From the NCBI GenBank assembly GCA_021502835.1, contig JAKFGP010000003.1, positions 1-64,000 on the forward strand: a stretch of DNA of 64,000 nt, written 5' to 3'. Position 1 is the first letter of the stretch, and every line of letters begins with the position of its first letter. Shown here piece by piece: positions 53,786 to 64,000 of the stretch. The position numbers and the translations under genes were made by a program. The notes under the pieces were generated by a model. That model was not told the origin of the DNA and did no database searches. It saw only the letters and a program-made list of their open reading frames with translations. Source of the stretch: Streptomyces thinghirensis (GTDB taxonomy: Bacteria; Actinomycetota; Actinomycetia; Streptomycetales; Streptomycetaceae).

Positions 53786-55098
53786 TTGTTGGGCATCTGC
53801 TGCTGGGCCTTCTCGAGCTTGGCCCGCACCGACTCGTCGGTCACCGCACGGCCGGCTGCGGCGTCGGCGAAGAGTTCCTTGACGGCGGTGCCGACGACGG
53901 TCTCGAACTGCGACTCCTCGGGCACCTGCGGCAGCGCGGTGGCACTGGTCGCGAGGGTCCCGGAGCACGGTGAGGGGACGGGGTGTTGAAGGCCGGGTCC
54001 TGCTGGGCGGCCTTGACCGGCGGAGTGGAGCCGTAGGCCTTGTTGAGGACGACCTGCTCCTCGTCGCTGGTCATGAACTTCACGAACTTCTTGGCGCCGT
54101 CGATGTTCTTGGTGTTCTTGAAGACGGCCATGTTGATGCCGGCGACCATGGAGTTGGTGGCCTTGCCCGGGCCGGGCTCGCCGGACTGCACGGGGCGGGC
54201 GCGACGCCCCACTCGTCCTCGCTCATGCCCTGCGACTCGAAGGTGGCCGACGCGGTCTGCCACAGCACCATGGCCGTCTTGTCCTTGGCGAAGTCGCTCA
54301 GGGACTGGTTCTGCGCGTACTCGGCGTTGCCGGGCGCGACGATCTTGTCCTGGCCATCAGATCGACGTACTGCTTCACCGCCGCGACGGCTGCCGTCCGA
54401 GGTGAAGTCGGCCTTGCCTTCAGGGGGTGAAGAAGTCCGCGCCGTGCTGCTTGGCGAGGACGAACACCTGGTGGATGTTGTTGGAGAGGTTGGAACCCTC
54501 CGCGCCGAGCCCCCCACTTGCCGTTCTTGGAGAGCTTCTTGCCGGTCTCGGCCAGCTCGTCCCAGGTCGCAGGCGGCTTCTCGATGCCGGCGTCGGCGAA
54601 CATCTTCTTGTTGTAGTAGAGCGCGTAGGCCATGGAGTACAGCGGTACGGCGGCCGGGTCCTGGCCCTGTACGCTGGTGGAGCCGAGCGCGGACTCCACG
54701 AAGCGGTCCCTGCCGCCGACGGCCTCGAAGTTCTCCGCGTCCCAGGGCAGGAGGGCGCCGCCCGACCTGCAGCGACGCGCTCCAGGTGCTGCCGATGTTC
54801 AGGACGTCGGGACCCTGGCCGGAGGTGGTGGTGGAGGATGCGGTTGAGGAGGTCTGCCCAGGGCACGACCTCCAGCTTCACCTCGATGCCGGTCTCCTTC
54901 CTCGAACCTTGTCGAGTTCCGGCTGGAGGACCTTCCCGTCGACCTCCAGGTTCGCGCCCTGGTTGAGGCCCAGTAGGTGAGGGTCTCTCGGCTGCTCGTT
55001 GGAGCCCCGTGCCGGACGATCCTCGCCGCAGGCGGCCACGGTGAGGGCGAAGGGAGAGGGTGACGGCGGCCGACGGCTGCGGCTCTGATTCTGCGCAT
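53782..55098 (-). CDS. Sugar-binding lipoprotein of the ABC importer
   Basis: Extracellular solute-binding protein family 1, anchored by lipid. ATG 55098 gives MRRIRAAAVGRRH, a hydrophobic stretch and the lipobox ALTVAACG (Cys becomes residue 1). Mature motifs over frames: LTYWAS, IEVKLEVVPWADLLNRI, SALGSTSVQGQDPAAVPLYS, MAYALYYNKKMFADAGIEKP, PATWDELAETGKKLSKNGKW, TAMVLWQTASATFESQGMSE and MVAGINMAVFKNTKNIDGAK. It ends AKLEKAQQQMPNK. First gene of the importer operon. Many frame breaks (about ten). The promoter region with candidate operator lies at 55184-55204. Confidence 0.92.
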
Positions 55099-55183
55099 GA
55101 CTCCAGAGGCCTTCCGGGAAGTGACGGGGTCGCCCGGCGGAGGGGGCGGAGCAGCGCCCTGCGTTCCCTGAAGCCCCCACGGC

Positions 55184-55204
55184 TTAATTTAGGATGTGAG
55201 TTAA
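55184..55204. promoter_or_regulatory. AT-rich imperfect palindrome between importer and ROK gene
   Basis: TTAATTTAGGATGTGAGTTAA, written here as arms TTAATTTA (55184-55191) and TGAGTTAA (55197-55204), pairs at 6 of 8 positions around GGATG. It is the most AT-rich spot for several kb, placed in the divergent gap between the binding-protein gene and the ROK regulator. It is a candidate ROK operator and promoter core. Confidence 0.5.
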
Positions 55205-55278
55205 ACCTCGGCGAAGGTCGCGTCAAGGGCCCGGCCACATGTAAGTTGCGGTAAGGATTTCGGAACGAGGGGGCGAGG

Positions 55279-56617
55279 GTGAAGGAAGCGGAACGGGCGC
55301 ACGGTGCGCGACCTGCGGCGGCACAACCGGCACCGCGTGCTAAGCAACGGCTCTACTTCGACGGGCCGCTCCAGCAGGTTCCCGCTGGGTCCGGCGACCG
55401 GGCTGAGTTCCGGCTCGGTCAGCAACGTCGTCGCCGACCTGGTCGCCGAAGGACTGGTGGAGGAGGCCGGCAGCGTCGACTCCGCCGGTGGCCGGCCCCG
55501 CACCCTGCTGCGCGTCAGCCCGCGGCAGCGGCTACACTGATCGGCGTGCGACATCGGCGAGACCCGGGTGCGCGATCGAACTCTTCGACCTCGCCCTCAC
55601 CGAGTCTGGCCCGCGGCCGAGAGCCCGCTGGAGACGGGGGCCGCGCCGCGTCGACCGATACGACATCGGTGATCGTCGGCGACGCATCTGCGCGAGGGAT
55701 CCCCGAGGTGCTGGACGAGGCCGGCATCGCGGCAGAGCGGCTGCTCGGCGTCGGGATCGGCGTCCCGGGCATCGTCGAGCAGACCCGGCCGAGGAGGCGC
55801 GGTCGTGCACGGCCAGACCATCGGCTGGGACGCCGTCCCACTGGAGGCGTTGCTCGCGCGAGTCCCCGATTTGCCCGACACGGTGCCCTACCTACATCGA
55901 CAACGGTGCCAAGACGCTGGGGCCAGGCGGAGATGTGGTTCGGCGCCGGACGCGGCGCGCAGCAGCGCGGTCGTGGTGCTCTTCGGCTCCGGCGTCGGCG
56001 CCAGCCGTCGTCCCGGGCCGAGAGCACCGGGCCGGGCGGTGGAATGGGGGCACCTGACGGTACGGGTGCAGCGGCCGCCGCTGCCGCTGCGGCGCGCGCG
56101 GTTGCCTGGAGGCGTACGCGGGCGCGGAGGCCCCTGCTCCACGCTGGCGTGAGGCGGGCGGGCGACCACCCGAGGGCGCGGACGAGGAGATCGCGCCCTG
56201 ACCGCGATGCTCGCCGCCGCCTACCCAGACCGGACGCGCCGGGGCCGGCCCGAACCCGACGCCACGCGCTGGCCGTCCTGGAGGAGACCGCCGAGTACCT
56301 CGGCGCCGGTCTCTCCGACCTGATCAACCTCTTCCAGCCCGAACGCATCCTGGTCGGCGGCTGGGCCGGACTGCAGCTAGGCCCCGCTTCCTGCCTCGCG
56401 TACGCCGCCACGCGACCTCGTACGCGCTGCGACCTACCCGGCCGAGCACGTGCCGCATCGACCTCGGGACCGCTGGGCCCGGACGCGCGTCACCGTGGGG
56501 GCCGCGATCCTGCCGCTCGCCGACTTCTTCTCGCGCGGCGGCCGGCCTGAGGAGGCCGAACCGGTGGACCCGGATCCGGCGTGGCGGACGGCCCTGCGGG
56601 AGCGCTCGGTGCGGTGA
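55279..56617 (+). CDS. ROK family transcriptional regulator of the importer
   Basis: ROK repressor divergent from the sugar importer. GTG 55279 begins V-K-E-A-E-R-A and, over a break near 55300, continues VRDLRRHNRHRVLS. The winged helix shows GPATGLSSGSVSNVVADLVA, EGLVEEAGSVDSAGGRPRTL. The kinase-like domain shows VLDEAGIAAERLLGVGIGVP, VHGQTIGWDAVPLEALL, TYIDNGAKTLG, VVVLFGSGVGAS, a broken zinc motif C-G-A-R-G-C-L-E near 56085-56110, and EYLGAGLSDLINLFQPERIL, VGGWAG. It ends FFSRGGRPEEAEPVDPDPAW, then RTALRERSVR. About ten frame breaks. It probably senses the imported sugar and represses the divergent operon. Confidence 0.88.
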
Positions 56618-56698
56618 GCGGCGCGGGCCGGCCCAGCCCGCCGGCGGCGTGCTCCAGGGACAGCCGGACCGGTCGACGCGGCTGCCGCCCGGCCCCCG

Positions 56699-59145
56699 TC
56701 ACGAGCCACTGACCGTGACCGTCCCCTCCCACCGCAGGGTCCCCCGCCCACCCGCCTACCATGAGCCGGTAGGGCCGGGCTCCGTGGTCCACCCGCGGCC
56801 CGCCTCCGACCAGTGCCGCAGCGTGCTCGGGCGCACCACGACCTCGGCGTTCGCCGTCCGGCCCGCCGCCGCCCGCACGGCCGCGTAGCCGGCGAGCCAG
56901 CGGACGGGACGCTCCACCGCTGAACCGGGCGGGCCAGGTAGACCTGCACGACCTCGCGCCCGGCGCGGGCACCGGCGTTGCGCACTGTCACCCGGACGGT
57001 GAACGGCTCGCCCGCCGCGACCTGAAGCGGGGCCTCCACTGCCGCGTACGCCCACGTCGTGTAGCTGAGTCCGTGGCCGAACCAGTAGGCGGGCTCGCGT
57101 CCGGCTCTGCAGCCATGCCCGGTGGCCGATGTGCAGGCCCTCGGCGTAGTCGAGCCGGCCGTCGACCGGCCGGGTGCGCGTGACGACAGGCGCGTCCGCC
57201 GACGTCGCTGCCCAGGTGGTGGGGAGCCGGCCGCCGGGCTCGGTGCGGCCGAACAGGACGTCGGCCAGCCCCGCGCCGGCCTCCTGGCCCGGAAACCAGG
57301 TGAGCAGCACGGCGCCCACCTCATCGCGCCAGGGCAGCTCGACCGGTCCGCCGCTGTTGACGATCACCACCGTGCGCGGATTCGCGGCGGCGATCGCGCG
57401 GACCAGTTCGTCCTGGTGCCCGCCGAGCGACAGTCCGGCGCGGTCGTACTCCTCGGTCTCGCTGTGCTCGGTGGTGCCGACGACCATGATCGCGGCGTCG
57501 GCGTCGCGTGCCGCACGCACCGCGTCCTCCAGCGCGGCGGCCGGGTCGGGTTCCGGCGGCGCGGCGGTGACGACGGTGGCGCGTCCTCGGCCGGGCACCA
57601 GTTCGCGCCGTGCCACCACGTACTGGCCGCTCGGCGGTCAGTACCGTCCGCGCCGTGTGCACGGGCGGGTTGGCGTGGACGACGGCCGGGTCGTCCGTGT
57701 CACCGGGAACTCCCCGTCCAGGAGGATGTGGTCGCCGACGGTGGGTGGTCATGCGTCCGAAGCCCCGGACGCCGAACGTCCACTCTCCCGCCCGCTGGGG
57801 CCGCAGCACGGCGGCGATCTCCACCGTGTGGGCGCCCGGGGGGCAGGTCCGGCTCCAGTTGCCGGCCCGACAGCCGGTGTTCCGAGCGCAGTTCCCGCCC
57901 CGCCGCGTCCAGCACCCGCAGGAGTACGCCGGGGCGCCCGAGCGCGGGTCGCCGCACCGGTCGGTGCCGGGGGAGCGGGCGGGGGCCCCGGCGCCGGGCC
58001 GGGCTCGTATACGACCCTGGCCCGGCCCCGCAGCCGGGCTCGGACGCCCGCCAACGGGGTGACCACGTCGGAGCAGAAGACCCCGCGCGCTGCCGCCGCC
58101 CTGGACGCGCGGGGCCGCGGCGTGCACGCCGACGACCGCGACGCTGGACAGCCCGGCGGGGTCGGCCGGCAGGACGTCGTTGTTGCGCAGCAGGACCGAA
58201 CCGGCACTGACGGCGCGCGCAGCAACGCCCGGGTGTCGCGGGACGCCGTCGCCGGGACCCGGCGCGGTCGACGCGGCCGACGCGGTTCCAGCGCGCCCAC
58301 GCGGCCGGCGAGCCGGAGCAGCCGGCGCACCTGTCGTCGACCGCATCCTCGGCGACCAGGCCGTCCTTCACCGCCCGCACCAGCGACGAGCCCCAGGGAC
58401 TGTCCGGGCCCGGCATCGCCAGGTCGAGGGCGGCGGCGACCGGTTTCCTCGGTGGTGCGCACGGCCGCCCAGTCGGAGACGGCGACCCCGTCGAACCCCC
58501 ATTGCCCCTTGAGGGGTTCCGCCAGGAGGGGGCTGGCCGTCATGGTCGTGCCGCCGACGGCGTTGTAGCCCGCCAGCGACCAGCCACACGCCGGCCTCGA
58601 CGGCTGCTCTCGAGGCGCGCGAGGTACACCTCTCGCAGAGTGCGTTCCGAGGCCCGGACGTCGACGGTCAGCCGGTCGGTCTCGGAGTCGTTGCCGGACG
58701 TAGTGCTTGGCGGTGGCCGCCACCCCGAGGGCCTGGATGCCCCGGATCAGCGCGGCCCCGGGCCGGCCGGTCAGTTCCGGGTCCTCGGAGAAGCACCTCA
58801 AAGTGCCGGCCGGCCAGTGGACTCCGGTGGAGGTTGAGCGTGGGGGCCAGCACCACGTCGACGCCCTTGCGGACGGCCTCGGTGGCGAGCAGCCCCCCGA
58901 GCCGCTCGACCAGTTCCTCGTCCACATCGCCCCCAGGGCGGAGGCGGAAGGCAGCAGGACCGAGGTGCGCCGCTCGTCCCATGCCTGGCCGCGCACCCGG
59001 CGGGCCCGTCCGAGGTCACCATCTCCCACCAGTCCGATCCCGGGCTCACCGGCGGTGCGCCAGGTCGGTCGCAGCCGGTGAGCAGGCGCACCTTCTGCTC
59101 CAGGCTCAGTTCGCCGATGAGCCGATCGAGTGTCTCGTCGTTCAT
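56699..59145 (-). CDS. GH3 beta-glucosidase with PA14 insert
   Basis: Family 3 glycosidase of about 815 residues without a visible signal peptide. ATG 59145 gives MNDETLDRLIGELSLEQKVR, LLTGCDRPGAPPVSPGSDWW. TIM-barrel motifs: GVDVVLAPTLNLHRSPLAGR (with HFE after a break), TAKHYV, GYNAVGGTTMTASPLLAEPL, KGQWGFDGVAVSDWAAVRTT (Asp nucleophile in VSDW). A PA14 carbohydrate-binding domain is inserted (58100-57760). The second domain has ADAAIMVVGTTEHSETEEYD, RAGLSLGGHQDELVRAIAAA and LLTWFPGQEAGAGLADVLFG. The fibronectin-III-like end has FGHGLSYTTWAYAAVEAPLQ and WEGTVTVSGS with TGA at 56699-56701. Twelve or more frame breaks. Confidence 0.9.
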
Positions 59146-59172
59146 TTCCCGCCCCATTTCCTGCACTGTCGA

Positions 59173-59209
59173 GGGCCCGGTCACCCGCGCCGAGCGGGTG
59201 ACCGGGCCC
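59173..59209 (-). terminator. Very strong hairpin terminator after DUF1996 gene
   Basis: GGGCCCGGTCACCCGC (59173-59188), loop GCCGA, GCGGGTGACCGGGCCC (59194-59209): a perfect 16-bp stem. It lies 14 bases after the stop of the DUF1996 gene and just before the GH3 start, so the two genes are transcriptionally separated. Confidence 0.88.
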
Positions 59210-59222
59210 CGGAGACCGACCG

Positions 59223-60307
59223 TCAGGGCAGCCGGTGATCCGCGTTCAGCACCGCGCCACGCTCCGGATGGTTCTGGTCGTAGCCGCGCGTGTCGCACTG
59301 GAGACCGCCCACGATGCAGTGGTCGACCAGCGCCTTGAGCGTCCGCTCCTCCCACGCGTTGAAGAAGTCGTAGTGGAAGGAGTAGCCACGTCCACTGGCC
59401 AGGCGGACGTCGCCTGCGTGTCGCCGTTGACCGGGAAGGCCATCTTGAACTCGATCATCGGCAGGGCGACCGGGTGGGAGGCCGGGCACATGTTGTCGTT
59501 GGTGCCGGGCTTGACGACCGGGTAGGCCATGTGACTCTTGTGGTCGGGGGTGTCGAGGTACTTGCCGTCCCAGCAACTGGGCGCCTGCATACGGAGGTTG
59601 AGCTGGACGTCGGGCCGGCTCGGGCAGCTCGCCGGCAAGTCGACGTTGAAGAAGCTGTCACCGCACTCCCAGCCCTCCCACGAAGCCCTTGTGGCCGCGG
59701 AACTCCCTGGGCGCTCTGCATGGGTCGCCGACGACGTACCGCAGACCCTTGGGGAAGGGCCGCACGCTGTGTAGTCGGTGACACCGGCCTTGTAGTAGAT
59801 GACCTGCGGGCCGACGGGGAGGATCTTCCTGTCCCCCCTTGTACAGGGACGGCATCAGTACGCGGAGGCGTCGGCCGGCGCGAGACAGGTGGTGTCGCCG
59901 CCGTAGGAGGCTCGCCGTCGTGCTGCCGGCGTTCGTCGACCTGTTGCCCATGAAGGTGTGGTCGTGGGACTTGCCCGGCTGCCCCGGGTACACGATCGGG
60001 TCGTCGGGCGCGGTGTGCGTGACGGCGCAGTTGGCCTGGAACTCCTTGTGGTAGCGCGGCGGCGGGGTGGCCTCGGACGGTGTCACGCCGGTGACCGGGG
60101 GAACGGCGGGTATGTACCCGTCGCCGTCGGGGTCGTCGGCGGACGCCCGGGTCGACACCGCCATGGTGTGCCCGGTGTGAGCCCCGGCCGAGGCGGCCGG
60201 GGCGCACGCCGGGACCGGCCGCCGTGGCGACGGTGCCGACACCGAGCACGCTCGCGATGAGTGCGGTGCCGAGTAACAGCGCGGGGAGTTTCGAACGTGG
60301 TCCTCAT
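59223..60307 (-). CDS. Secreted DUF1996-domain protein
   Basis: An exported protein of about 355 residues. ATG 60307 gives MRTTFETPRA, then a hydrophobic export segment read in another frame. The DUF1996 domain reads RYHKEFQANCAVTHTAPDDP, IVYPGQPGKSHDHTFMGNRS, MPSLYKG, YYKAGVTDYTSVRPFPKGLR, YVVGDP, then DGKYLDTPDHKSHMAYPVVK, CPASHPVALPMIEFKMAFPV and FHYDFFNAWEERTLKALVDH. The repeated H-D-H and H-x-D sites suggest metal binding. DUF1996 is shared with fungal secreted wall-linked proteins; its activity is unknown. About seven frame breaks. Its place beside glycosidases suggests a polysaccharide role. Confidence 0.88.
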
Positions 60308-60345
60308 GGGGCCTCCTGCCCGCCGAGGTGCCGAGTGGGGGTGGC

Positions 60346-60373
60346 GCGGAGGGCGCCGCCGGACGCCCTCCGC
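60346..60373 (-). terminator. Hairpin terminator after F5/8-domain glycosidase
   Basis: GCGGAGGGCG (60346-60355), 8-base loop, CGCCCTCCGC (60364-60373): perfect 10-bp stem 18 bases past the stop at 60391 and before the DUF1996 start. Confidence 0.75.
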
Positions 60374-60390
60374 CGTCAGCTTGTGTGCCG

Positions 60391-62561
60391 TCAGCTGTAG
60401 ATGCCGAACTCGTGCAGCGAGTAGCCCCAGCCGGTGCCACGCGCCGTCAGGTGCAGTCGCACGTGCCGCGCGGTCGCGGCGACGTCGATGGTGTCGATGT
60501 CACCGTTGCCGGCGGTCGTGGTGTGGACCGCGCGCCAGGTGGTGCCGTCGCCCGGAGACCTGGACCTCGTAGGACTTGGCGTAGGCGGGGTCCCAGACGA
60601 GCTGGAGCTTGCGGATGGGGGTGGGGGTACCGAGGTCGACCTGGATCCACTGGGGATCGCTCCAGTCACTGGCCCAGCGCGTGTCCGCCCTGCCGTCCGT
60701 CGCCTTGGTGGGCTCGCACGGGCAGTCACCGTACGACGGCTGGAAGGAGGACGCGGTGGTGGGCTTTGTTCAGCGCCACGTTCGTGCCGGTGACCGGCGG
60801 GGCGACGACCTTGACCGACTTGGTCTCGATGCCGGCGTTGCCGCGGCCGTCCTCGGCCTGGATGTACACCTTCCACACGCCGAGCTTCTCGGGTGCCGTC
60901 ACAGCGAAGGTGCCGTTGCCGGTGGACCGCCACTCGGCCTCCACCAGGCGCTTGTCGCCGCTCGCGTAGTTGCCGCTGAGGAAGACCTTGTACGCGACCG
61001 GGTCGCCGTCGGGGTCGCGCACGTCCGCGCGGACGGTGAACTCCTCGCCCGCCGCGGCCGACGAGGCGGGGTCGACGGCCATGTTCGTGATGACGGGCGG
61101 CGTGTTGTCACCGCTGGTCGATCCGCTGTACGCCTGCTTGACCGCGTAGTAGGACAGCCGCTTCAGCCCGTCGGGCACGAGGTTGAACCAGATGCCGCCG
61201 AAGTCGTGCTCGACGCCGTAGTGGAAGAGGGTGGCGCCCAGCGCGACGCCCCTCGTGGCCGGTGACGCAGTCCCAGGCCTTGTGTATCCCTCGGCCTTCT
61301 GCACGTCGGTCGGCTCGTCGGGGACGCCGTTGGCGTCGTCGGGCACCTCCCACTCACCGGCCGGGCCGCCCTCGGTGATGATGTACGGCGTTGCGTAGCC
61401 GCCCTCCTCCCAGTCCTCCTGGACGCCGCAGATGTCGCCGTAGGAGTTCATCGAGTACAGGTCGAGGTCGGGCGCGTTGCGCTTGTAGTACGGCCAGGCC
61501 CCGGTCCAGGCGTCGGTGGAGGTGACGGGGTGGTCGGGGTCGATGCTGTGGATCCTCTTGGCGACGTCGTTGACGAAGCCGGTGTAGGCGTTGCGCTGCG
61601 TCTCCAGCTCAGCCCCGCTGTAGCAGTTCTGCAGGCCGAGGACCGACTCGTTGCCCGACGTTCCACATGAGGGTCGCCGGGTGGCTCTTGTACTCCTCCA
61701 CCCACTTGGCGAACTCGGTGAGCATGTTGTTCTTGTACGTGGTGTCGGTGACGTAGTCGACGCAGCCACCGGAGCCGGGGCCGCCGCCCGGTTGCAGCCA
61801 GAAGCCGTTGACGACCCGGATGCCGTTGGCGGCGGCGCTGTCGACGCAGCGGCTCGGTGCCGCCGTCGGTGCCCCAGGTGCGGATCGTGTTGACGCCCAT
61901 GGACTTCACGTCGGGCATGTACTTCGGGGCGTCCGCGATGGCGGGGCCCCAGGTCAGGCCCTTGACCGTGTACGGCTGGCCGCCGACGGTCAGTTGCCAG
62001 TCGCCCTGGGAGCCGGTGACCTCGACCGCTCCGGTGGCGGGCGGTGTGCCGTCCGTGGTGCCGTACACCTGGAACTCCCACAGCGAGTAGCCAGTCAGCC
62101 CGCCGGACCGCTCGGTGCCCAGCATGCGCACGTAGCGGCCGGAGCCGGAGACGGCGACCTCGTCCGTGCCGCCGTCACCGCCGGTCACGGTCTTGAGGGT
62201 CCGCCAGTCCGTGCCGTTGTCGGACGCCTGGATCTGGTAGCCCTGCCGTACGCGCCCTCCCAGGTCAGCACGGTCCGGCTGAGGTCGGCTCGTTGTCCGA
62301 GGTCGACCTGGAACCATTGCGAGTCGCTCCACTGGCTGGCCCAGCGGGTGCCGGTGAGATTGCCGTCGACGGCCGCCGAGGGGGCGTATCCGTCGCCTTC
62401 CTGGGACGAGGCGGTGGCGGGTTTCCCTGGGAGAGCAGGGTCTCCGCGGCCCGGGCGGGCGGGGCGGTGAGGGCGAGCGACGAGGCCACCAGCGCGCCGA
62501 GGGCGAGCAGGGGGACGGCGCGGCGGGCGGCCGGTCCGCGGTACGAGAGGGCTGGGGACAC
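60391..62561 (-). CDS. Secreted TIM-barrel glycosidase flanked by two F5/8-type-C domains
   Basis: About 720 residues. GTG 62561 after AGGAG gives VSPALSYRGPAARRAVPLLA, LGALVASSLALTAPPARA, a clear signal peptide. The first discoidin (F5/8 type C) domain ends VAVSGSGRYVRMLGTERSGG, LTGYSLWEFQVYG. The clan GH-A barrel reads WQLTVGGQPYTVKGLTWGPA, MGVNTIRTWGTDGGTEPL, then LMWNVGNESVLGLQ (acid/base Glu) and YATPYIITEGGPAGEWEV (nucleophile Glu), similar to GH2/GH72-like barrels. An Ig-like linker (PVITNMAVDPASSAAAGEEF) and a second F5/8C domain (ATARHVRLHLTARGTGWGYS, LHEFGIYS) close it. Frame breaks near 62440, 62250, 61845, 61665, 61290, 60760 and 60555. Substrate is probably a beta-glucan or related polymer; this is inference. 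Confidence 0.88.
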
Positions 62562-62694
62562 ATCTGCTCCTGGCGGGTTGGGGGAGAGCCGATGGGGCGG
62601 GGCGGCGGGGGGCACCGCCGATGGCCCCTCCGGGCCGGGGGTGCGGGGATGCGGCCCGGTCCGGAGGGGGAGTTGGGACCGGCTGACGGCTCGG

Positions 62695-64000
62695 TCAGGG
62701 GAAGGACACGACGGTGGACCGGCACGGTCGACGTGCCGGCCGGGACGGTGGAGGCGCCGGTGGTCGTTGATGACGTGGTTGTAGTGGCCCATGCCGCCGA
62801 GGGAGACCACGGGAGGCTGTGGAACCTCACCCCCGGTTTGACGGGCGCCTTGAAGCCGCGGTCCTGGCGGATGGTCGGGTCGACGTTGTAGTTGCAGTAG
62901 CTGCCCAGACCCCATGCCTCATGGGTGTCGACCGAGTCGTCGACCCGGTAGGCGGCGTACCCCTTGGTCGAACCGTTCTGGATGGCGGCCTGGTTGGGGG
63001 CGTCGTACGCCTTCTCGTTCTGGTAGAAGATCGTCCGGCCGCGTTCGCCGTACCACTCGACGTCGTACTTGTTGAAGTGCTCGACGAACAGCCCGGTGGC
63101 CAGTACGTCGTCGCCGTTGACGCGGACGCCGTAGTCGGCCCGGTTGGTCTCCCAGCCGACTCCCCTCGCCGTGGTCGGCCCGCCACACCCAGGTGTGGTC
63201 GATGATCGTGTCGTGGCTGTTGACCACCATGCTGGTGGTCGCCTCTGCCCGCGCCCGCGCCGCCGATGCGGATGTAGACGTCCTGCACGGTGGTCGGGTT
63301 CGCGGCGTGGTCGGTGGTGGCGCCCTGGTGGCCGATCTCCAGGAGCGTGGGGGAGTTGACCGGCCCGGCGTCGATGAGGAAGCCGGCGAGCTTCCCACGC
63401 CGTCCACGTCGGCGACCTTCATGGCGGTCACCCCGTTGTCCGGGATGATCGTGGCGAGGCCGAGGCCCAGCACGATGGTGTTCGCCCGGTTGACGTTGAT
63501 CGTCTGGTCGACGTGGTAGACGCCGGGGGGGTGAAGAGCAGGTGCAGGCCCTGGGCGAGGGGCGGTGTTGATGGTGGCGGCGGGCGCCGGGCTCGACGAC
63601 GTAGAACCTGTCCAGCGGGACCGACTCGCCCTGCGGGGTGCCGCTCGCCCAGGTGGTGCGCGGCGTTGGTGCGCTTGGCGGGGGCGAAGACCTTGTACTC
63701 GTCGCCGTCCAGGTAGAGGAAGGGCTTCTCGCGGGAGATCGGCGTCGTGTCGAGTGGTGTAGCGGGGCTCGGGGAAGCTGGTGGCGGGAGCGCCCTCGAC
63801 GCCTGAGAAGACCTGGTTCCAGACGCTGTTGGACCAGCCGCCGATGGAGCTGTCGCGGGTGTACCACTGCTGCTGCGAGTAGTTGCCGACCTGGCCGTCG
63901 ATCTTGCTGTCGGCGATGTAGCCGCCGCTGGCCCAGCCGTAGCCGTTGGGCGCGAGGTTGAGGCGCCGCCCTTGACGTGCATCCGGCGGAACGAGGCCGC
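62695..64000 (-). CDS. Secreted right-handed beta-helix (pectate-lyase-fold) protein, 5' end outside window
   Basis: The visible 435 or so residues are the C-terminal part of a protein that starts beyond 64000. Order: FRRMHVKGG, GYIADSKIDGQVG, VFSGVEGAPATSFPEPRYTT, LDTTPISREKPFLYLDGDEY, KVFAPAKRTNA, VPLDRFYVVEPGA, VYHVDQTINVNRANTIVLGL, GLATIIPDNGVTAMKVADVD, GFLIDAGPVNSPTLLEIGHQ, SMVVNSHDTIIDHTWVWRAD, GVRVNGDDVLATGLFVEHFN, KYDVEWYGERGRTIFYQNEK and SVDTHEAWGLGSYCNYNVDP. Such proteins are often annotated as adenylyl cyclase in Streptomyces databases, but the fold is a single-stranded beta-helix. TGA at 62695-62697. About eight frame breaks. Lyase or hydrolase activity is possible but unproven. 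Confidence 0.85.

Overview
The window is high-GC actinobacterial DNA, almost certainly from a Streptomyces chromosome. The evidence is strong third-position G/C bias, many GTG starts, GTGA/ATGA stop-start overlaps inside operons, and families typical of streptomycetes (prokaryotic phospholipase A2, TerD, SHOCT proteins, DUF6643, Rv1733c-like proteins, ROK/LacI/DeoR sugar regulators, secreted F5/8-type-C glycosidases). The Dps / phospholipase A2 / CopA-CopZ / His-rich secreted protein block recalls the SCO1044-SCO1050 neighbourhood of S. coelicolor; this is from memory and was not checked by alignment.

The window begins at a contig end that still carries library adapter. Bases 2-49 are poly-T and 50-145 match an Oxford Nanopore rapid-barcode adapter, including a 24-base segment two mismatches from barcode 05. 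This explains the main feature of the whole window: most genes are broken by one-base insertions or deletions while their protein motifs continue in another frame. I therefore annotate one CDS across frames and treat the breaks as probable read errors. CDS ends that depend on this are approximate. Two spots are worse: the copA gene (C15 run at 10641-10655) and a low-complexity block at 19426-19758 that splits a VOC-family gene.

Layout. 146-2800: cysteine-desulfurase-like gene, membrane protein, dps (all minus). 3007-5796: coupled operon of Gfo/Idh/MocA oxidoreductase, PmoA/DUF6807 protein and cupin. 5972-7451: two SMI1/KNR4 genes. 7923-9080: phospholipase A2 and PAP2 phosphatase. 9407-13253: copper region with copA and copZ divergent from a His-rich secreted protein, sharing two identical 15-bp palindromes of CsoR type placed inside both promoters. 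13300-16078: DeoR regulator divergent from a SIS isomerase and class II aldolase (amino-sugar/tagatose type). 16082-20052: rRNA-type methyltransferase, AlkB, ROK regulator, VOC protein. 20279-23876: SHOCT protein, ABC ATPase and FtsX-like permease, translationally coupled. 24360-31074: anti-sigma-type ATPase, small proteins, PLP enzyme, DeoR regulator, and a membrane protein with a split alpha/beta-hydrolase. 31126-37424: beta-helix/AAA fusion, Rv1733c-like protein, MOSC protein, DUF6643 protein, tandem TerD. 37388-43704: HpnB-like glycosyltransferase, racemase, O-antigen-ligase-like protein, apolipoprotein N-acyltransferase, NUDIX.

43759-48094 links a 3-hydroxybutyrate dehydrogenase, a GAF/PucR-type regulator and an MHS transporter, plausibly a small hydroxy-acid use module. 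49435-64000 is a carbohydrate-use region: LacI regulator, GH1 beta-glucosidase with its ABC importer (permeases and binding lipoprotein), ROK regulator divergent from the importer, GH3 beta-glucosidase with a PA14 insert, secreted DUF1996 protein, a secreted TIM-barrel glycosidase between two F5/8-type-C domains, and a secreted beta-helix protein running off the right end. Together these look built to cut a plant or fungal beta-glucan outside the cell, import the oligosaccharides and hydrolyse them inside. I saw no tRNA, rRNA, CRISPR array, insertion sequence or phage gene.
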